Origin: Amphiura filiformis
Taxonomy: Eukaryota > Echinodermata > Ophiuroidea > Amphilepidida > Amphiuridae
Direction of reading: 5' to 3'
Length of the DNA stretch: 64,000 bases
Assembly: GCF_039555335.1 (NCBI RefSeq)
Contig: NC_092640.1
Location: 38,918,295 to 38,982,294, forward strand
Part shown: positions 1 to 11,407 of the stretch, one piece after another
Numbering within the stretch: the first letter of the stretch is position 1
Layout of the letters: the number at the start of each line of letters is the position of its first letter
Position numbers and translations under genes: made by a program
The notes under the pieces: generated by a model
Database searches by the model: none
What the model was told of the DNA's origin: nothing
What the model saw: the letters and a program-made list of their open reading frames with translations, nothing else

Positions 1-405
1 CACGATGATTAAATAGAGCTGTAAATTTTACGAAAACGACAACTCATACCATGCCACACATTTTTCTAGCCTCATATTCAAGCAGTTTATCTATATTTGT
101 TACTTGTACAATGTATTTGATATTATCATGTATGTGTTTGATGATTATACAGCAACTCTTAATGATAAATTTGTGAATATTCTCACTCTGAATATTTGTG
201 AACATTCTCACTCTTACACAAAATGTAATATGTGTGAATATTCTCATTCTTGTGTAATATACATATTCTCATTCTTAATGATGGATTTAATTGTCATTTT
301 TGTGATTACAATCAGTTTGAATCACAGCAGGGAACTACAGCTCCCCATCATGTCTCATTTCCAAATTTTATAAACAGTACAACAAAATTTTGTCTAATTA
401 AAACA

Positions 406-775
406 ATTCACGTTTTCGGTAAATCCCATAAGCCTTTGTGGAATTGCGAGTAGATATCCAATGTTGTCACGCCAATGCGCCAGGGTTTTCTTTACGCTTA
501 AAAGTGGGGTTTATTACCCCTTCAGCTACCCACTTTACCCCTTCAAATGCTCTTTACAATGTACATAATTATATGTTAGACATCATGGGTAAAAATTTTT
601 TAGATATGGGGTTTTTTACCCCTTCAGGAAAAAGCTTAAAGAAAACACTGCAGTGTGCACATCGTTACGGCGAATTTCGCAGTTTTCAAATGTGTAGTAA
701 CGATGTTCACTAAACATCAGATGGCACATCTCAGATTTACCCGCAAGGGCTTATGGGATTTACCAAAAGGTGAAT
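406..775. mobile_element. MITE with GGTAAATCCCATAAGCC ends
   Basis: TTCACGTTTTCGGTAAATCC at left and its near-complement at 743-775. TTACCCCTTCA blocks repeat inside. Confidence 0.7.
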
Positions 776-833
776 TACATGTATTTGTGCATGCGATTTG
801 AGATAGCAGTTTTAGATGTATAACAACCACATG

Positions 834-1165
834 CAGAATTAGAGAAGGAGAACCGGAAATCCCTATACTGCCACATACATTTGTGCCATCAGCTATGGGG
901 AGAAAATTTGGGATATTTGGGTCCGTCCTTGTTGACGGCGTGTGTTGAGACGAACTAAAAAAATTCTGCGTCTCATCTTTAGCATCTTGGAATTGTGTAC
1001 AGGTCGCATCAATTGTGTCTGTCAAATGTGCCCGTAATGCGATGTCACGCTTGCATGACAACAAATGCCTCGTTCACATTCCGAGGGAAACAGAATACCC
1101 CCAATTGTAGCTCCATGATGGTATCAAGATGGCGGTCGAGTCCCGGTTCTCCTTCTCTAATTCTG
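834..1165. mobile_element. MITE with CAGAATTAGAGAAGGAGAAC ends
   Basis: 23-bp perfect inverted ends at 834-856 and 1143-1165. Related to the CACAGAATTAA family. Confidence 0.8.
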
Positions 1166-1509
1166 TGATAACAACTGATCCTGTTCTAATTCTACAGGCA
1201 TTTGCATAAAGCAATGTATAGTACAGGTCTGTTCTAGGCTCGGGTTCTAGGGCCATGTAGTGAATTTTTAAGCAATCCACCACAGGAATATGATTTATTG
1301 CTGTAGGTTTGAATATCAACGTCCAAGCTGATTATTTTGTGCAATTCAATTTTTCAGGAATTCTAAAGTTACAACTGACATTTATTGAAATTACATTTAC
1401 CTCATGTAATGTAGCATATTTGAATTAAGAATACAACTGAATACATTATACCTGTAACAGAGTTATATCAGTTGCAGCAAAAAGTGCTTGATGCATTTGC
1501 AGAGCTTAT

Positions 1510-1625
1510 TACAACATAAAGTTTGGTTTATTTTGCTACCATTGGTTTCACACACACTTTAATCTGATGATCGACACAATAAGTGTGCATGAAACCAATG
1601 GTAGCAAAAGAAGTCTTTATGTTAT
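1510..1625. repeat. Inverted repeat, ~35-bp arms
   Basis: ATAAAGTTTGGTTTATTTTG / CTACCATTGGTTTCA on the left, reversed at 1589-1622. Confidence 0.7.
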
Positions 1626-1989
1626 ACCTAATGTATGTATATAATGCAGCATATTTGAATGAATCAAGACTGATGCAGCTGAAATTATGATGTATACATG
1701 TTATGTAGCATATTTGAATAAAATAAGATGACAGCTGATGAATGAGTTTGTATCGTGGTATGTTTTAGTACCAAATGAGATGAAATGATGTACACATTGC
1801 AGCAATAATGAAGTAAAATTGAGGGGATCAAAATTGAAGGTGATCTCAACTTCAGACCTTCAGAGCCATCCTGAGGTGACACAATCACTCAAGTCCTGTG
1901 ACTGCACCTAGTGACAATGGCACCAGGGGCATATCCAGGTATTGAAAGGGGAGTGGTATGATCAAGACACTATTAGTTGTCCTCTGTTT

Positions 1990-2100
1990 GTTCATGCAAT
2001 ACGAAAAATATCACTGGTTTGAGGTCATATCACACGAGGGCGCAGACCAAGTGTGATACGGCTTCAAACCAGTGATATTTTTTGTATTGCATGAGCAGAC
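1990..2100. repeat. Palindrome with ~48-bp arms
   Basis: TTCATGCAATACGAAAAATA ... TATCACAC inverted at 2052-2099 around a ~14-bp loop. Confidence 0.8.
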
Positions 2101-2124
2101 AGGGGTAACAGATTTATCATTCAG

Positions 2125-2215
2125 AAGACATGAATTTACTCTATTATTGAATTTATTTGTTTGACCATATCTTGTTGTAACATGAATGTCAATAAAATCT
2201 GATTCTGATTGTGAT
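2125..2215 (+). mobile_element. LINE 3' tail fragment
   Basis: GAATGTCAATAAAATCTGATTCTGATTG resembles the CTGATT-repeat tail of RTE-like LINEs. No coding part is present. Confidence 0.4.
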
Positions 2216-2707
2216 ATTGGCCTAAATAAATAAATAACACCACAATATTCTAAAATAATCCAAGTTTTACTCCAACCTCTCCCATGCATGCTTTTACAAT
2301 GTCCTGTCATACGACTACCGCCTGACCATGCAATTCCGTGCACCATTGCCAGCACACGACGCACAGTTAGCGTGTGACGCGAGGCAACACGTAATTGCCG
2401 TCTCTACCTCATACGCAATTGGCACTGTTACAATACTCCACGAGTATGCAGACCCGTTGGTTGCCGGTGCTGATTAATATGGCTATATGTTGTACTGTAA
2501 TTTATAAAAACTGAATGATAAAACAAATTATGCGGCTTGATTCGCTCACCTCTATAGTCCATATACCATCCTGAGTCAGTAAAGTTAACTTGAATTTTGA
2601 GATGTTCTCAAAAACGTTTATAATCAATTATGCTTGTTAGATTCCTTGCATTAATTCCTTTCTGAAAACGTATACTCTTATACTGGCACACTTTGCCTGT
2701 CTTTTGT

Positions 2708-2737
2708 TATACCCGCATGCGAAGCATGGACGGGTAT
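2708..2737. repeat. Perfect-end hairpin next to the 145-bp array
   Basis: ATACCCG...CGGGTAT with inner ATGC/GCAT arms, followed by ATATTG and a long CTC/CTT tract. The same layout in mirror orientation occurs at about 31085-31127. Confidence 0.7.
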
Positions 2738-2814
2738 ATTGCCATTCTGTGGTTTCATCTCCTTCTCCTCCTCCTTCTCCTTCTTCTATCAAACACATCA
2801 TTCTGTCAAGGCTA

Positions 2815-4345
2815 GCGCTAAAACTACAAGGGCCACAGGGCCCATATGTAGTACACTTATGGGCCCTACCCATGCAGATGTGCCTTTTGCCCATCTCGCC
2901 CCAGAGGTCAAGGTCACGGGCCCCAGGGGCCCAAATGTAAAAACACAAACTATGCCGTTTCTCATCAGATGAAGCAGCCTCAGGGCCCTAAGTTGGTACA
3001 CTGATAGCCCCAGGGGTACTCTATATATACAAGTTTACATGAGCCCCATATGTCATATATTATGGGCCCCAGGGCCCCAAATGTTAAAATAAGGGGCAAC
3101 AGATTGACAAGGCTAGCTCTAAAACTATAAGGGCACTAGGGCTCATATGTGGTACATGTATGAGCCCTAAGTTTTCAATGTGCCTTTTGCCCATTTTGGG
3201 CCCAGATGTTAAAGGCTAGGGGCCCCAGAGGCCCAAATGTTAAAACAAAGGGCCGCCATTTCTCAGCAAATAAAATAGTTACAGGGTTCAGATTTGGTAC
3301 ACTAATAGGTCTTAAGCATTATACTACTATATGTATATATGAGCCCCATGTGTCACATAATATGGGCCCCAGGGCCCCAAACGCTAAAACATAGAGCCGG
3401 CCGTTACTCTGTAAATAAAGCACCTACAATGCCCAGCTTGAGTCTACTGATAGAAGTAGAGAATCATACTTCAACATATGTACATGAGTCTCATAAATCA
3501 AATATTATGGGCCCCAGGGCCCCAAATGTTAAAACAAATGGCCGGCCGTTTCTCATCAAATAAAGCAGCTTTAGGGCTCACAGTTTGTACACAGATTGCA
3601 CCTGAAAATTATATTGTTATATGTACATGTGAGCCCCATATATCACATTATATGGGCCCCAGGGCCCCAAACGCTAAATCATAGGGCCGGCCGTTACTCA
3701 GTAAATAAAGCAGCTACAGGGTTCAGATTTGATACACTAAACGGTCTTCAGAATTATATTGTTATATGTGTATATGAGCCCCATGTGTCACACAATATGG
3801 GCCTCAGGGCCCCAAACCCTAAAACATAGGGCCGGCCGTTACTTAGTAAATAAAGAAGCTACAATGCCCAGCTTTAGCCTACTGATAGAATTACAGAATT
3901 ATACTTCAACATATGTACATGAGCCTCATAAGTCAAATACAATGGGCCCCAGGGCCCCAAATGTTAAAACAAAGGGCCAGCCGTTTCTCATCATATAAAG
4001 CAGCTTTAGGGCTCAGAGTTTGTACACAGATTGCACCTGAAAATTACATTGTTATATGTACATATGAGCCCCATATATCACGTAATATGGGCCCAGGGCC
4101 CCAAGCGCTAAAACATAGGGCCGGCCATTACTCAGTAAATAAAGCAGCTACAGTGCCCAGCTTGAGTCGCTTGATAGCACTAGAGAATTATACTTCAAGA
4201 TATGTACATGGACCTCATAACTCAAATATAATGGGCCCCATGGCCCCAAATGTTAAAACAAAGGGCCGGCCGTTTCTCATCAAATAAAGCAGCTTCCGGG
4301 CTCAGAATTTGTACACAGATAGCACCTGAGAATTATATATATTGT
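2815..4345. repeat. ~145-bp tandem repeat array, about 10 units
   Basis: The block ATGGGCCCCAGGGCCCCAAA recurs at 143-146-bp spacing (near 3364, 3509, 3654, 3799, 3943, 4089, 4232), with more diverged units from 2815. Many units carry GGCCGGCC. Variants alternate: the CAATGCCCAGCTT type recurs near 3427, 3860 and 4151, that is every two or three units, so there is higher-order structure. Open frames across it are by-products. Confidence 0.93.
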
Positions 4346-4437
4346 TACTAACACCCCCCCCCCCACCCCACACACATAGAACTAAACAGACAGATCCGTA
4401 TTATAATATAATAATTGTAAATACCAGCGTGAAGCGT

Positions 4438-4600
4438 TAAGGCTGTTCCAGTTAAATTACATATCCATTGGCTGTTCCATTTAATTTACATACTCCCTCT
4501 GAAATGGCCCCAAAATAGGCTGTTCCGTTTAATTTACATACTCCCTCTGGAATGGCTGTTCCATTTAATTTACATACTCCCTCTGGAATAGTTTTCCCTA
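4438..4600. repeat. ~45-bp direct repeats (GGCTGTTCCATTTAATTTAC)
   Basis: Four diverged copies of GGCTGTTCCATTTAATTTAC and CATACTCCCTCTGGAAT in a row, related to the GCTATTCCAG MITE ends. Confidence 0.75.
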
Positions 4601-5414
4601 ATCATATTGCATAGCCTCACTGTGAATAAGAGAGACTGACAACAGCAACCTATGGAGAGTAAGAGAGACGCCTCCCTGGGAGGGCCTTTTACAATTTCTT
4701 TATTTTAAGTGCTACGACAGTGCAACCGACATTCAATTAAAGCTTGTGACTTGAACTTTCACTGTTTACACATTTTCTGCCCAATTGGGCGCTTTTTTAC
4801 AATTTCTTTATTTTAAGTCCTCAGCAAATAAGGACTGTAAGTTTGGGTACACCGATAACATGCGGGTATAGCCGTATTTGTGTACAAATATATAGCCTTC
4901 TAGTTATATCTCTGCCCCCGCTCCCCCAATTCAATGTTGGACCAAGCCATGTTGTCAACAGGTCCGTGAGACCCTCCAACATTGAAAGGTGGGGAAGGGC
5001 GAGATATAGGGGGGAGTCTGTACTTCACATATATTGCATGCATGTTTCACTAGCCTCTCCCAATTTTGATAGGGCACGCATTTCCATTGTTTAGTGCCAG
5101 TCTGCCACATATTTTTTTCCTGGATTGTAATATACTTCTCATCATTACATTTAGATATTATATACAATAAAAAGCAATACCTAAATTACCGACTTGAGAA
5201 AGGTATACAGACTATACGAAAACAACTCTACAAATTAATACGATTCTATTGGTCATTCTGGTACCCTGTCTCGTAGTCGAAAAATTTTGACTAATGAAAT
5301 GGGGGAGGGACAAAATCAAATCAAATTTTACTTGGGGGGCCGGGCCCCTGGATCTTCCCCGAGTACACCAAAATGAGGATATGTCATGATTTTAAGATAA
5401 CTTAATTGAGGACT

Positions 5415-5660
5415 CATTAGATTGACCTTAGTACCTCAATCGATTAAGTGCTCAACTATGGTAGGAGAGGTTAGGAGTTCGAGCCCTAGCAGTGGTCAGT
5501 TTGCTCTTGTGAAAAATTGAGTTAGCTTGAAACTCAGGGAGCTGATCCTGGCTGCGGAGGTCTATTGTGGTATGTCTAAAGTTTGTTTGGCTTATAATTG
5601 GAGAATATTATTCGGGTTTTGTACTGCACTGCACGCATCAATAAAGTCCTAACTTAAGGT
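5415..5660 (+). mobile_element. Diverged tRNA-derived SINE with shared central core
   Basis: GAGTTCGAGCCCTAG (B box) followed by GGGAGCTGATCCTGGCTGCG, matching the core of the SINE at 15000. Ends differ. Confidence 0.65.
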
Positions 5661-6061
5661 CTAGTAAATTCACATAAGCGTGTGACATTCACATATTATG
5701 CAATGCACAACTAGCTCAAGTATTGAGCTCAACTGTGTGCACACCATTCTACCGTAAAGATTCACCTAATGGCACACTTGGGCTCCTTTGCCTTATGGTA
5801 AATGTCATGGTGAAGTAGAGAGCTCATTCCTCTGAAATCCCAACAAGAATTAAGTTTCCGTGCTTTTATTTGCTGGTGGGTATTTTCCTTGAGGGTCGAC
5901 TGTTAGGTTTTGCCTAAAATTCCATTTATGTCAAGTGATCCCATAGCGCCATTTGGCGAATCTTTACGGTATACCAACACATGATTTTTTCGGCAATTAT
6001 AAGCCAAACAAACGTTAAGGCATGCTCTTCTAATACATGTTGAAATAGCTGCACATCCCCA

Positions 6062-6680
6062 TACGCTGGCAAAGTTAGGTAATAATCGGATTAACTACCA
6101 TATCAATAGGTGAAAACAATTTTTGAATATACCTCTGCATTGATCCATGTCATGCTGAAACTCGCACCTGTAAGATTAGTATCTTTGAAAAGACCGGTAT
6201 TGTATTCAATCTACGATTGCAGATATCCACAGGTGATCAACCTGCTTGTAGTGCAGCCGCTGCAGCGAGATATATTCAAAATTGTTTTCACCTATTGCAG
6301 ACCTGCCAACTGTCCCTCATTTTGAGGGACTGTCCCTCATTTGGGGTTTATCAAAGTGAAAATGTGGGACAGTCCTGTATTCTGAAAATTTCAGTGATGC
6401 TAAATTTAAATGAAAGAACAGCAGAAAATGATGAAAATGTCACTTTAAAATTTGCTATAGCATTCTCTTTAGTCTATTGTGGTAAATTCAGACCTGCAAA
6501 ACCTTCCCTTAGTTCTGAAAGTATTGCACCTCAAGTCTTTGAATTTATCAGTATCTGGTTTGTGTACATGTACAAGGTTTTGGTCTCAATGTCCCTCATT
6601 CTGACTTCAGTAGGTTGGCAGGTCTGCTATTGCTATGGTAGTTATTCTGATTTATTACGTAACTTTGCCAGCGTATATTG
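6062..6680. mobile_element. TIR element with a nested hAT-type MITE in its right arm
   Basis: ATACGCTGGCAAAGTTA at left and TAACTTTGCCAGCGTAT at right. The arms continue through GAATAACTACCATA and GTGAAAACAATTTT, with the right arm split at 6298-6626. Confidence 0.8.
6298..6626. mobile_element. Nested MITE with CAGACCTGCCAAC ends
   Basis: CAGACCTGCCAAC / GTTGGCAGGTCTG ends, CTATTG on each side. The left arm of the host element is the uninterrupted control. The 159-codon open frame across this region is an artefact. Confidence 0.82.
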
Positions 6681-7710
6681 TTATTGGTTTGTGTAATGAT
6701 TTGGGGCTTCAGTGGTAACAACAATCTGTATTAAAAGTGGGCTGAAGCTTGTGGGTTTACACCCCTCTGTATAATTTTTACTCTGCGAGTCGATGATGTC
6801 TGCACATTTCATTGGGCCTAGCTTCAAATCCAGAGCATTTGCTGAAAGCAAAGACATACATACACATGCGTTTTAAAGATGCCTCATGTGTACACATGCG
6901 AAATAGCTGCTTCAACGCATTGATGTCACCGACTTCCTGTGAGTAAAAATTCATTGGAAGACCACTGAAAGATACTATTTTTTTTATGGTAAACCATCAC
7001 CAAAAAGCTTGTATGGAGTGTTCCGCTGCTTCCAGTTAAAAACACAAGAAAGACAAAACTCTTGGATAAAATGATTCTTTTAATATCCACCTCATTACTG
7101 TGTTGTCAGTATCATCATGCTTTTACAACATTCTAATTGGATGGCAACATTTGTGATGCAATCAAGTGGTATAGCGCCGGCTCCCATTGAACACGAGCTA
7201 GCCCATGGCAGATGCTAATCAATTAAATTAAAACAACAAATATTCACCCTGTTACTCTTACTGATATGACAAAGGGACAGGCTTGAAAATCCAACCACCG
7301 GTCAACCCCACGGTTCTGCCACGCTAACAGCAGTCAACAGGCAGTTGACTTTTGAGGATATCTCTAACAAAAACTTGAAACAACACATTGTATGATCCAC
7401 AATTCATACATACGCGGTATATAACAGCATGCGTGATTAGTCGACAGGCTTTCCGGTCGTAAACAAGCCGCGCCTGAACAGATAGTGCTCGCGAGTAGGA
7501 TATACGCACATATGCATGCGAGATATTTACGCAAAGCGCGAGTGATGTACGCAATGTTCGTGCGCGTCCAAACACGACAGACTGAGCAAGCAAACGTTTT
7601 CTCACAATTAGCGATGGAAAAACTGGTAGTTTTTAGTCTAAAATAATGGTATTTTTAGCTGTAGAGGAAAATAACAGCACACAGAATGTTGCGTATGTAT
7701 GAATGGCATC

Positions 7711-7778
7711 CATTCATATATTTTCATGACTAAATGTTGTTTATGCCCGAGGGCTTTAGTAATGAAAATATATGAATG
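7711..7778. repeat. Palindrome, ~23-bp arms
   Basis: ATTCATATATTTTCATGAC on the left; inverse at 7756-7778. Confidence 0.7.
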
Positions 7779-8554
7779 AACCCCTAACTCACAAAATTGA
7801 AAATGTTTAATAATTGCTTCATCATGATTTGCATTGTTTGAAAGCAACCCGTAACTAAAAATCTCTTCTGAATTCAAAAATTTAAAGAACAAAATAATTG
7901 TATATTATGGCTATAATTTTCATGGTGTTATTTCAATTCCTTTTGATACAAAAGCAAACAATGTGCATTTTTGAAAGTGTGAACAAATAAATATTTTAAC
8001 TTGATACACACTTTGGCTTACAAAATCCAAACCAATTCTTTCAGCTCTTATAATCATGATAATACACATAATCAATTGAAAAATAGTAGCTTTCTCCTGA
8101 TACCACATTTTTACCACTTCCGACTAAGTCTGGTGTTAATGTGGTGATGAGGCTGTTGATCGGACCATGGGCCTTTAATGAAATAAAATCACAATATTGT
8201 AATTCCACATAAATTAAGTTTCACTTGTAAAAGTAATTAGTCCTACAATTCAGGTGCACATACCACAAAAATCTGCAATCAATCTTACGTTTGATACGGT
8301 TTTACATGAATGAATTACATGCAAGATCAATGTGTCTTTGAGAAATGGTTATAATTCAATTGGTCAATAAAATATACTGTGCAGCTATGATAACTTCACA
8401 TAAATAAGGTTCAGTGCTCGAAATATGCCTAAATCTTTCAAAATCAGACCCTTGGGTTTAAATGGCATGCATCTTTTTCAATTTTCACAGGCCTAAACTC
8501 AAAATGTAAACTGATGTTACACTGGTCCACATTTTGTGACACTTTGTAAAAGTC

Positions 8555-8645
8555 TTAATCCCATGAGAACTACCTGCCCTTTGGCCAAAAAGAAGTTTTC
8601 ATTATCAATTGGCCCAATCAGCAACATTGTTAGAATAATTTCACC
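8555..8645. repeat. Dispersed ~85-bp repeat (other copy)
   Basis: Partner of 50125-50220. Open frames in both are by-products of the shared sequence. Confidence 0.75.
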
Positions 8646-8748
8646 ACAGAGAAAAATATGGGTGAATTATTTCCAAAGCTCCAATCTGATTGGTGATTTA
8701 AGTGAAAATATCATATAAATATCATAAAATATCATTGGAAGTGTACGC

Positions 8749-9420
8749 AAATATTTGACTAGAGATGCAGCAGAAACTCTCACTCATGCTTTTGTGACAT
8801 CAAGAATTGATGGAAATAATGCTCTCCTAAATGGTCTGCCAGATAAGCAACTTAATAGGCTCCAGAGACTACAAAACATGGCTGCACGCATCATAACTTA
8901 CACCAAAAAGTCTGACCACATCACACCTGTGTTAGCCGACTTACATTGGTTACCTGTTAAACAACGAGTGTCTTTCAAAGTTTGTTTGATCTTGTTCAAA
9001 TGCATGCATGGTCAGGCACCCTCTACTTGAGTGATCTAGTTGATGCTTTCACTCCGCTAAAGCTGGATTGAGATCAACGGACAGTGGACGCCTGCTGGAG
9101 CTTCAGACAAGAACCCTTTGGGGAGATAGATCCTTCCGAAGTTGGTGCACCTAAACTATGGAACACACTGCCTGTAGCACTAAGAACATGTGACAATATT
9201 GCAACTTTCAAATCTGGACTTAAGACCCATCTATACAATGAGGCATTCAAAGAGTGACTCTTTTAGTATTTGACTCTTTTTATTATGAACTGTGTCACCA
9301 TGTTGATATATTTTTCTCAGATCTTTTGAACTTGTTGTGTCAAGCGCCATTGAGCGTCGTAAGGCGGATATGATACCGGCGCTATATTAAATCGTCATTA
9401 TTATTATTATTATTATTATA
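8749..9420 (+). mobile_element. CR1/L2-like LINE, 3' end of reverse-transcriptase ORF with TTA-repeat tail
   Basis: The translated stretch ETLTHAFVTSRIDGNNALL, LQNMAARIIT, PVLADLHWLPVKQRVSFKV is the C-terminal part of a non-LTR retrotransposon polymerase. Frames break after 9027, then resume with APKLWNTLPVALRTCDNIAT, FKSGLKTHLYNEAF and TGA at 9255-9257. A 3' UTR ends in GCGCTATATTAAATCGTCA followed by about eight TTA units, the usual LINE tail. It is 5'-truncated and frameshifted, so it is a dead copy. Confidence 0.88.
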
Positions 9421-11361
9421 ATTGACCAATCAGAGGCTATAGATCGGCAGGTAGTGCTCAGGGGGTTAAGACTCACAATCAACAACAGCTAATGTCATGG
9501 ATTGATGAACACAGCACCAAGTCTGTCTAGCCGACTTCAAAGTTTGATGGCAGCAGTTTTCACAGGCTTTTGGCATGAGGACTGATATTTTCACTTGCCT
9601 GTGAAATTTTTCACAATTTTGCATCATCTGAATTGGTGGGAATCAAGATATTCTAAAATGGTCATTCATTGCTTCTCTTGCAGCAAGCTTGGGCTAGTTT
9701 ATAAAATGCCCAGGTGACCCATGGGCACTGCCATACCAAGACCACCATGTGAACAGGTGATAGACCACAACGGACACCATACGCAAACCAATTTTTCAGA
9801 CAAATATCATCATCTTACTAATGAGTTGTATATATCTAAATTACACATTGGGAGATTATTAATTTTTCATGTCTTCAAGAACTAAATGTAATTTTTAACA
9901 GAAAATTTCTTAACAGAAACAATAACACAACAAAGTTGCAACAAACAAAAAAATTAGCTGCAAAATCTGGTCACACATGCTGCCTTTCCATTAAAATGTA
10001 CAGGAAGACCTCGTGTTGTGCCACAGTATTTTTTCATGCTTCATGTCTAAAAGCTGTAATGTCAGCGCTTATGTGGGTATTATACATACTTGTTTTTATA
10101 AAAAACATATTAAGCTCAATGGTTTGAAAAATATGTCATCAATGCCTTGCCAACAAATAATGCATGACTTACATACCATTAAATCAAAATTACAACTGCT
10201 ATTACAACTTACTTCAACAATGATTAAATCTCTGGTAAAAATAAATGTTTGTCTTTACATAATTAAAATTGGACTCCCATGTTTATGATTCACAATGAAC
10301 TTGCACTTGATACAGATAACATACAACCTGTACCAAATAATTTGGCACCCATGCGTTTCCAACATCTATTGGAAAGACTGAACCTCAGTGGGTCAACTTG
10401 AAATGAATATTAGTACAGGAAAGTCTTTAGCCATTTTCAACTGAAGAGGCCCAAGCATTTTGAGACAGGTTGTTTACCAGCACATATTCACAATGCTGAA
10501 ATGTCTATGGTTAAAATGAGTACATTTCTGCCCAAGTACTTAACCGGTCTGATTTTAAATGGCTGTGCTATGCTACACTACCATGTTTTTATAAGTATTG
10601 CTGCTGTCCTCTGCTGGTAAACTGCTGTGCAGCTACTTCATTGCTGAGTACCTGTGTGGGTACCCTACAGTACACACATCAGAATCATAATGCACATGCT
10701 GGTACTGGTATGGTTCTGCACTGTAGCTACAAAGTAGCTGGGCAGCAGTGTTCCCCTGGGATCAGCAGCAATAGGAATTTGGTAGTCATTTGGTAGTGTA
10801 GGATTAAGACATTACACATCATGTTGAGTGAACCCTGCTGCATCTGTATGTACAAGCTGTATTCAATTCTGCACAGCACATAGTACTCTATGACTAGAAG
10901 CTTGCCTTCAGTGCTCGAACCAACCAAGACTGCACATACAGGCTGATCAAAACATCAGCATCCTACATCTTTTTCCTTTACATGTTAATCTGCACAGCAG
11001 TAGATTGATGTTCATTGAGTTTTAACATCAGTAGACTCCAGTAATAATAAAAGTATTTGCTACCAGGTGCCTCAAAATGATCAGTACAAGTATATATCAC
11101 AACATTTTCAAAGATATCCCAATATGTCCGTCCAAGATTTAACACTCAATGTCTGTTTCAACCTGAAAGAGTGGCAATGTTAGTATAGGATAAGACTCTG
11201 TCATTAACTTATTCTAGTCATATTGATGATCCAGTTAAACTGCAAGCTATAAGGTAAACATGGATGGGTACTGGTCATTTTGGGCAACCTGTGGACGGGT
11301 TTGCTGGGTTGTCTGTCATGCAGTCCACACATGTATCACTCCACATCATGGTTCAAAGTTC
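9421..11361. other. Non-repetitive stretch downstream of SAMM50
   Basis: AT-rich sequence without recognised elements or coding exons. Part may be SAMM50 3' UTR, but no canonical polyadenylation signal marks its end. Confidence 0.4.
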
Positions 11362-11407
11362 TCACAAGAAGTTCACTCCAACACCAAATTGTATTCCTGC
11401 ATTCACA
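11362..11407 (-). CDS. SAMM50: SAMM50 exon 12 (last beta strand and stop)
   Basis: A short terminal exon encodes [14 protein letters not shown] and then TGA at 11362-11364. It matches the family end GVQFGAGIRFL, including the C-terminal aromatic plus hydrophobic beta signal. The acceptor is TACAG. No AATAAA was found within the next ~1.5 kb on this strand, so the 3' end of the mRNA is not defined. Confidence 0.92.

Larger units (their letters stand above)
1..2700. other. Non-genic stretch with small inverted-repeat elements
   Basis: Apart from the MITEs and palindromes listed, only degenerate TTCTCACTCT/GAATATTTGTGA repeats (about 160-290) were seen. No splice-framed coding sequence. Confidence 0.6.

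Noticed and set aside
717..1064. 115-codon minus-strand open frame
   Set aside because: It crosses the ends of two MITEs (406-775 and 834-1165) and has no recognisable domain.
3206..4287. Overlapping open frames with repeated GPRAPNVKTKG-like peptides
   Set aside because: Products of the 145-bp tandem array. Units shift phase relative to each other and no splice or start signals support them.
6217..6696. 159-codon plus-strand open frame
   Set aside because: It spans a MITE nested in another TIR element; composition is that of the repeats.
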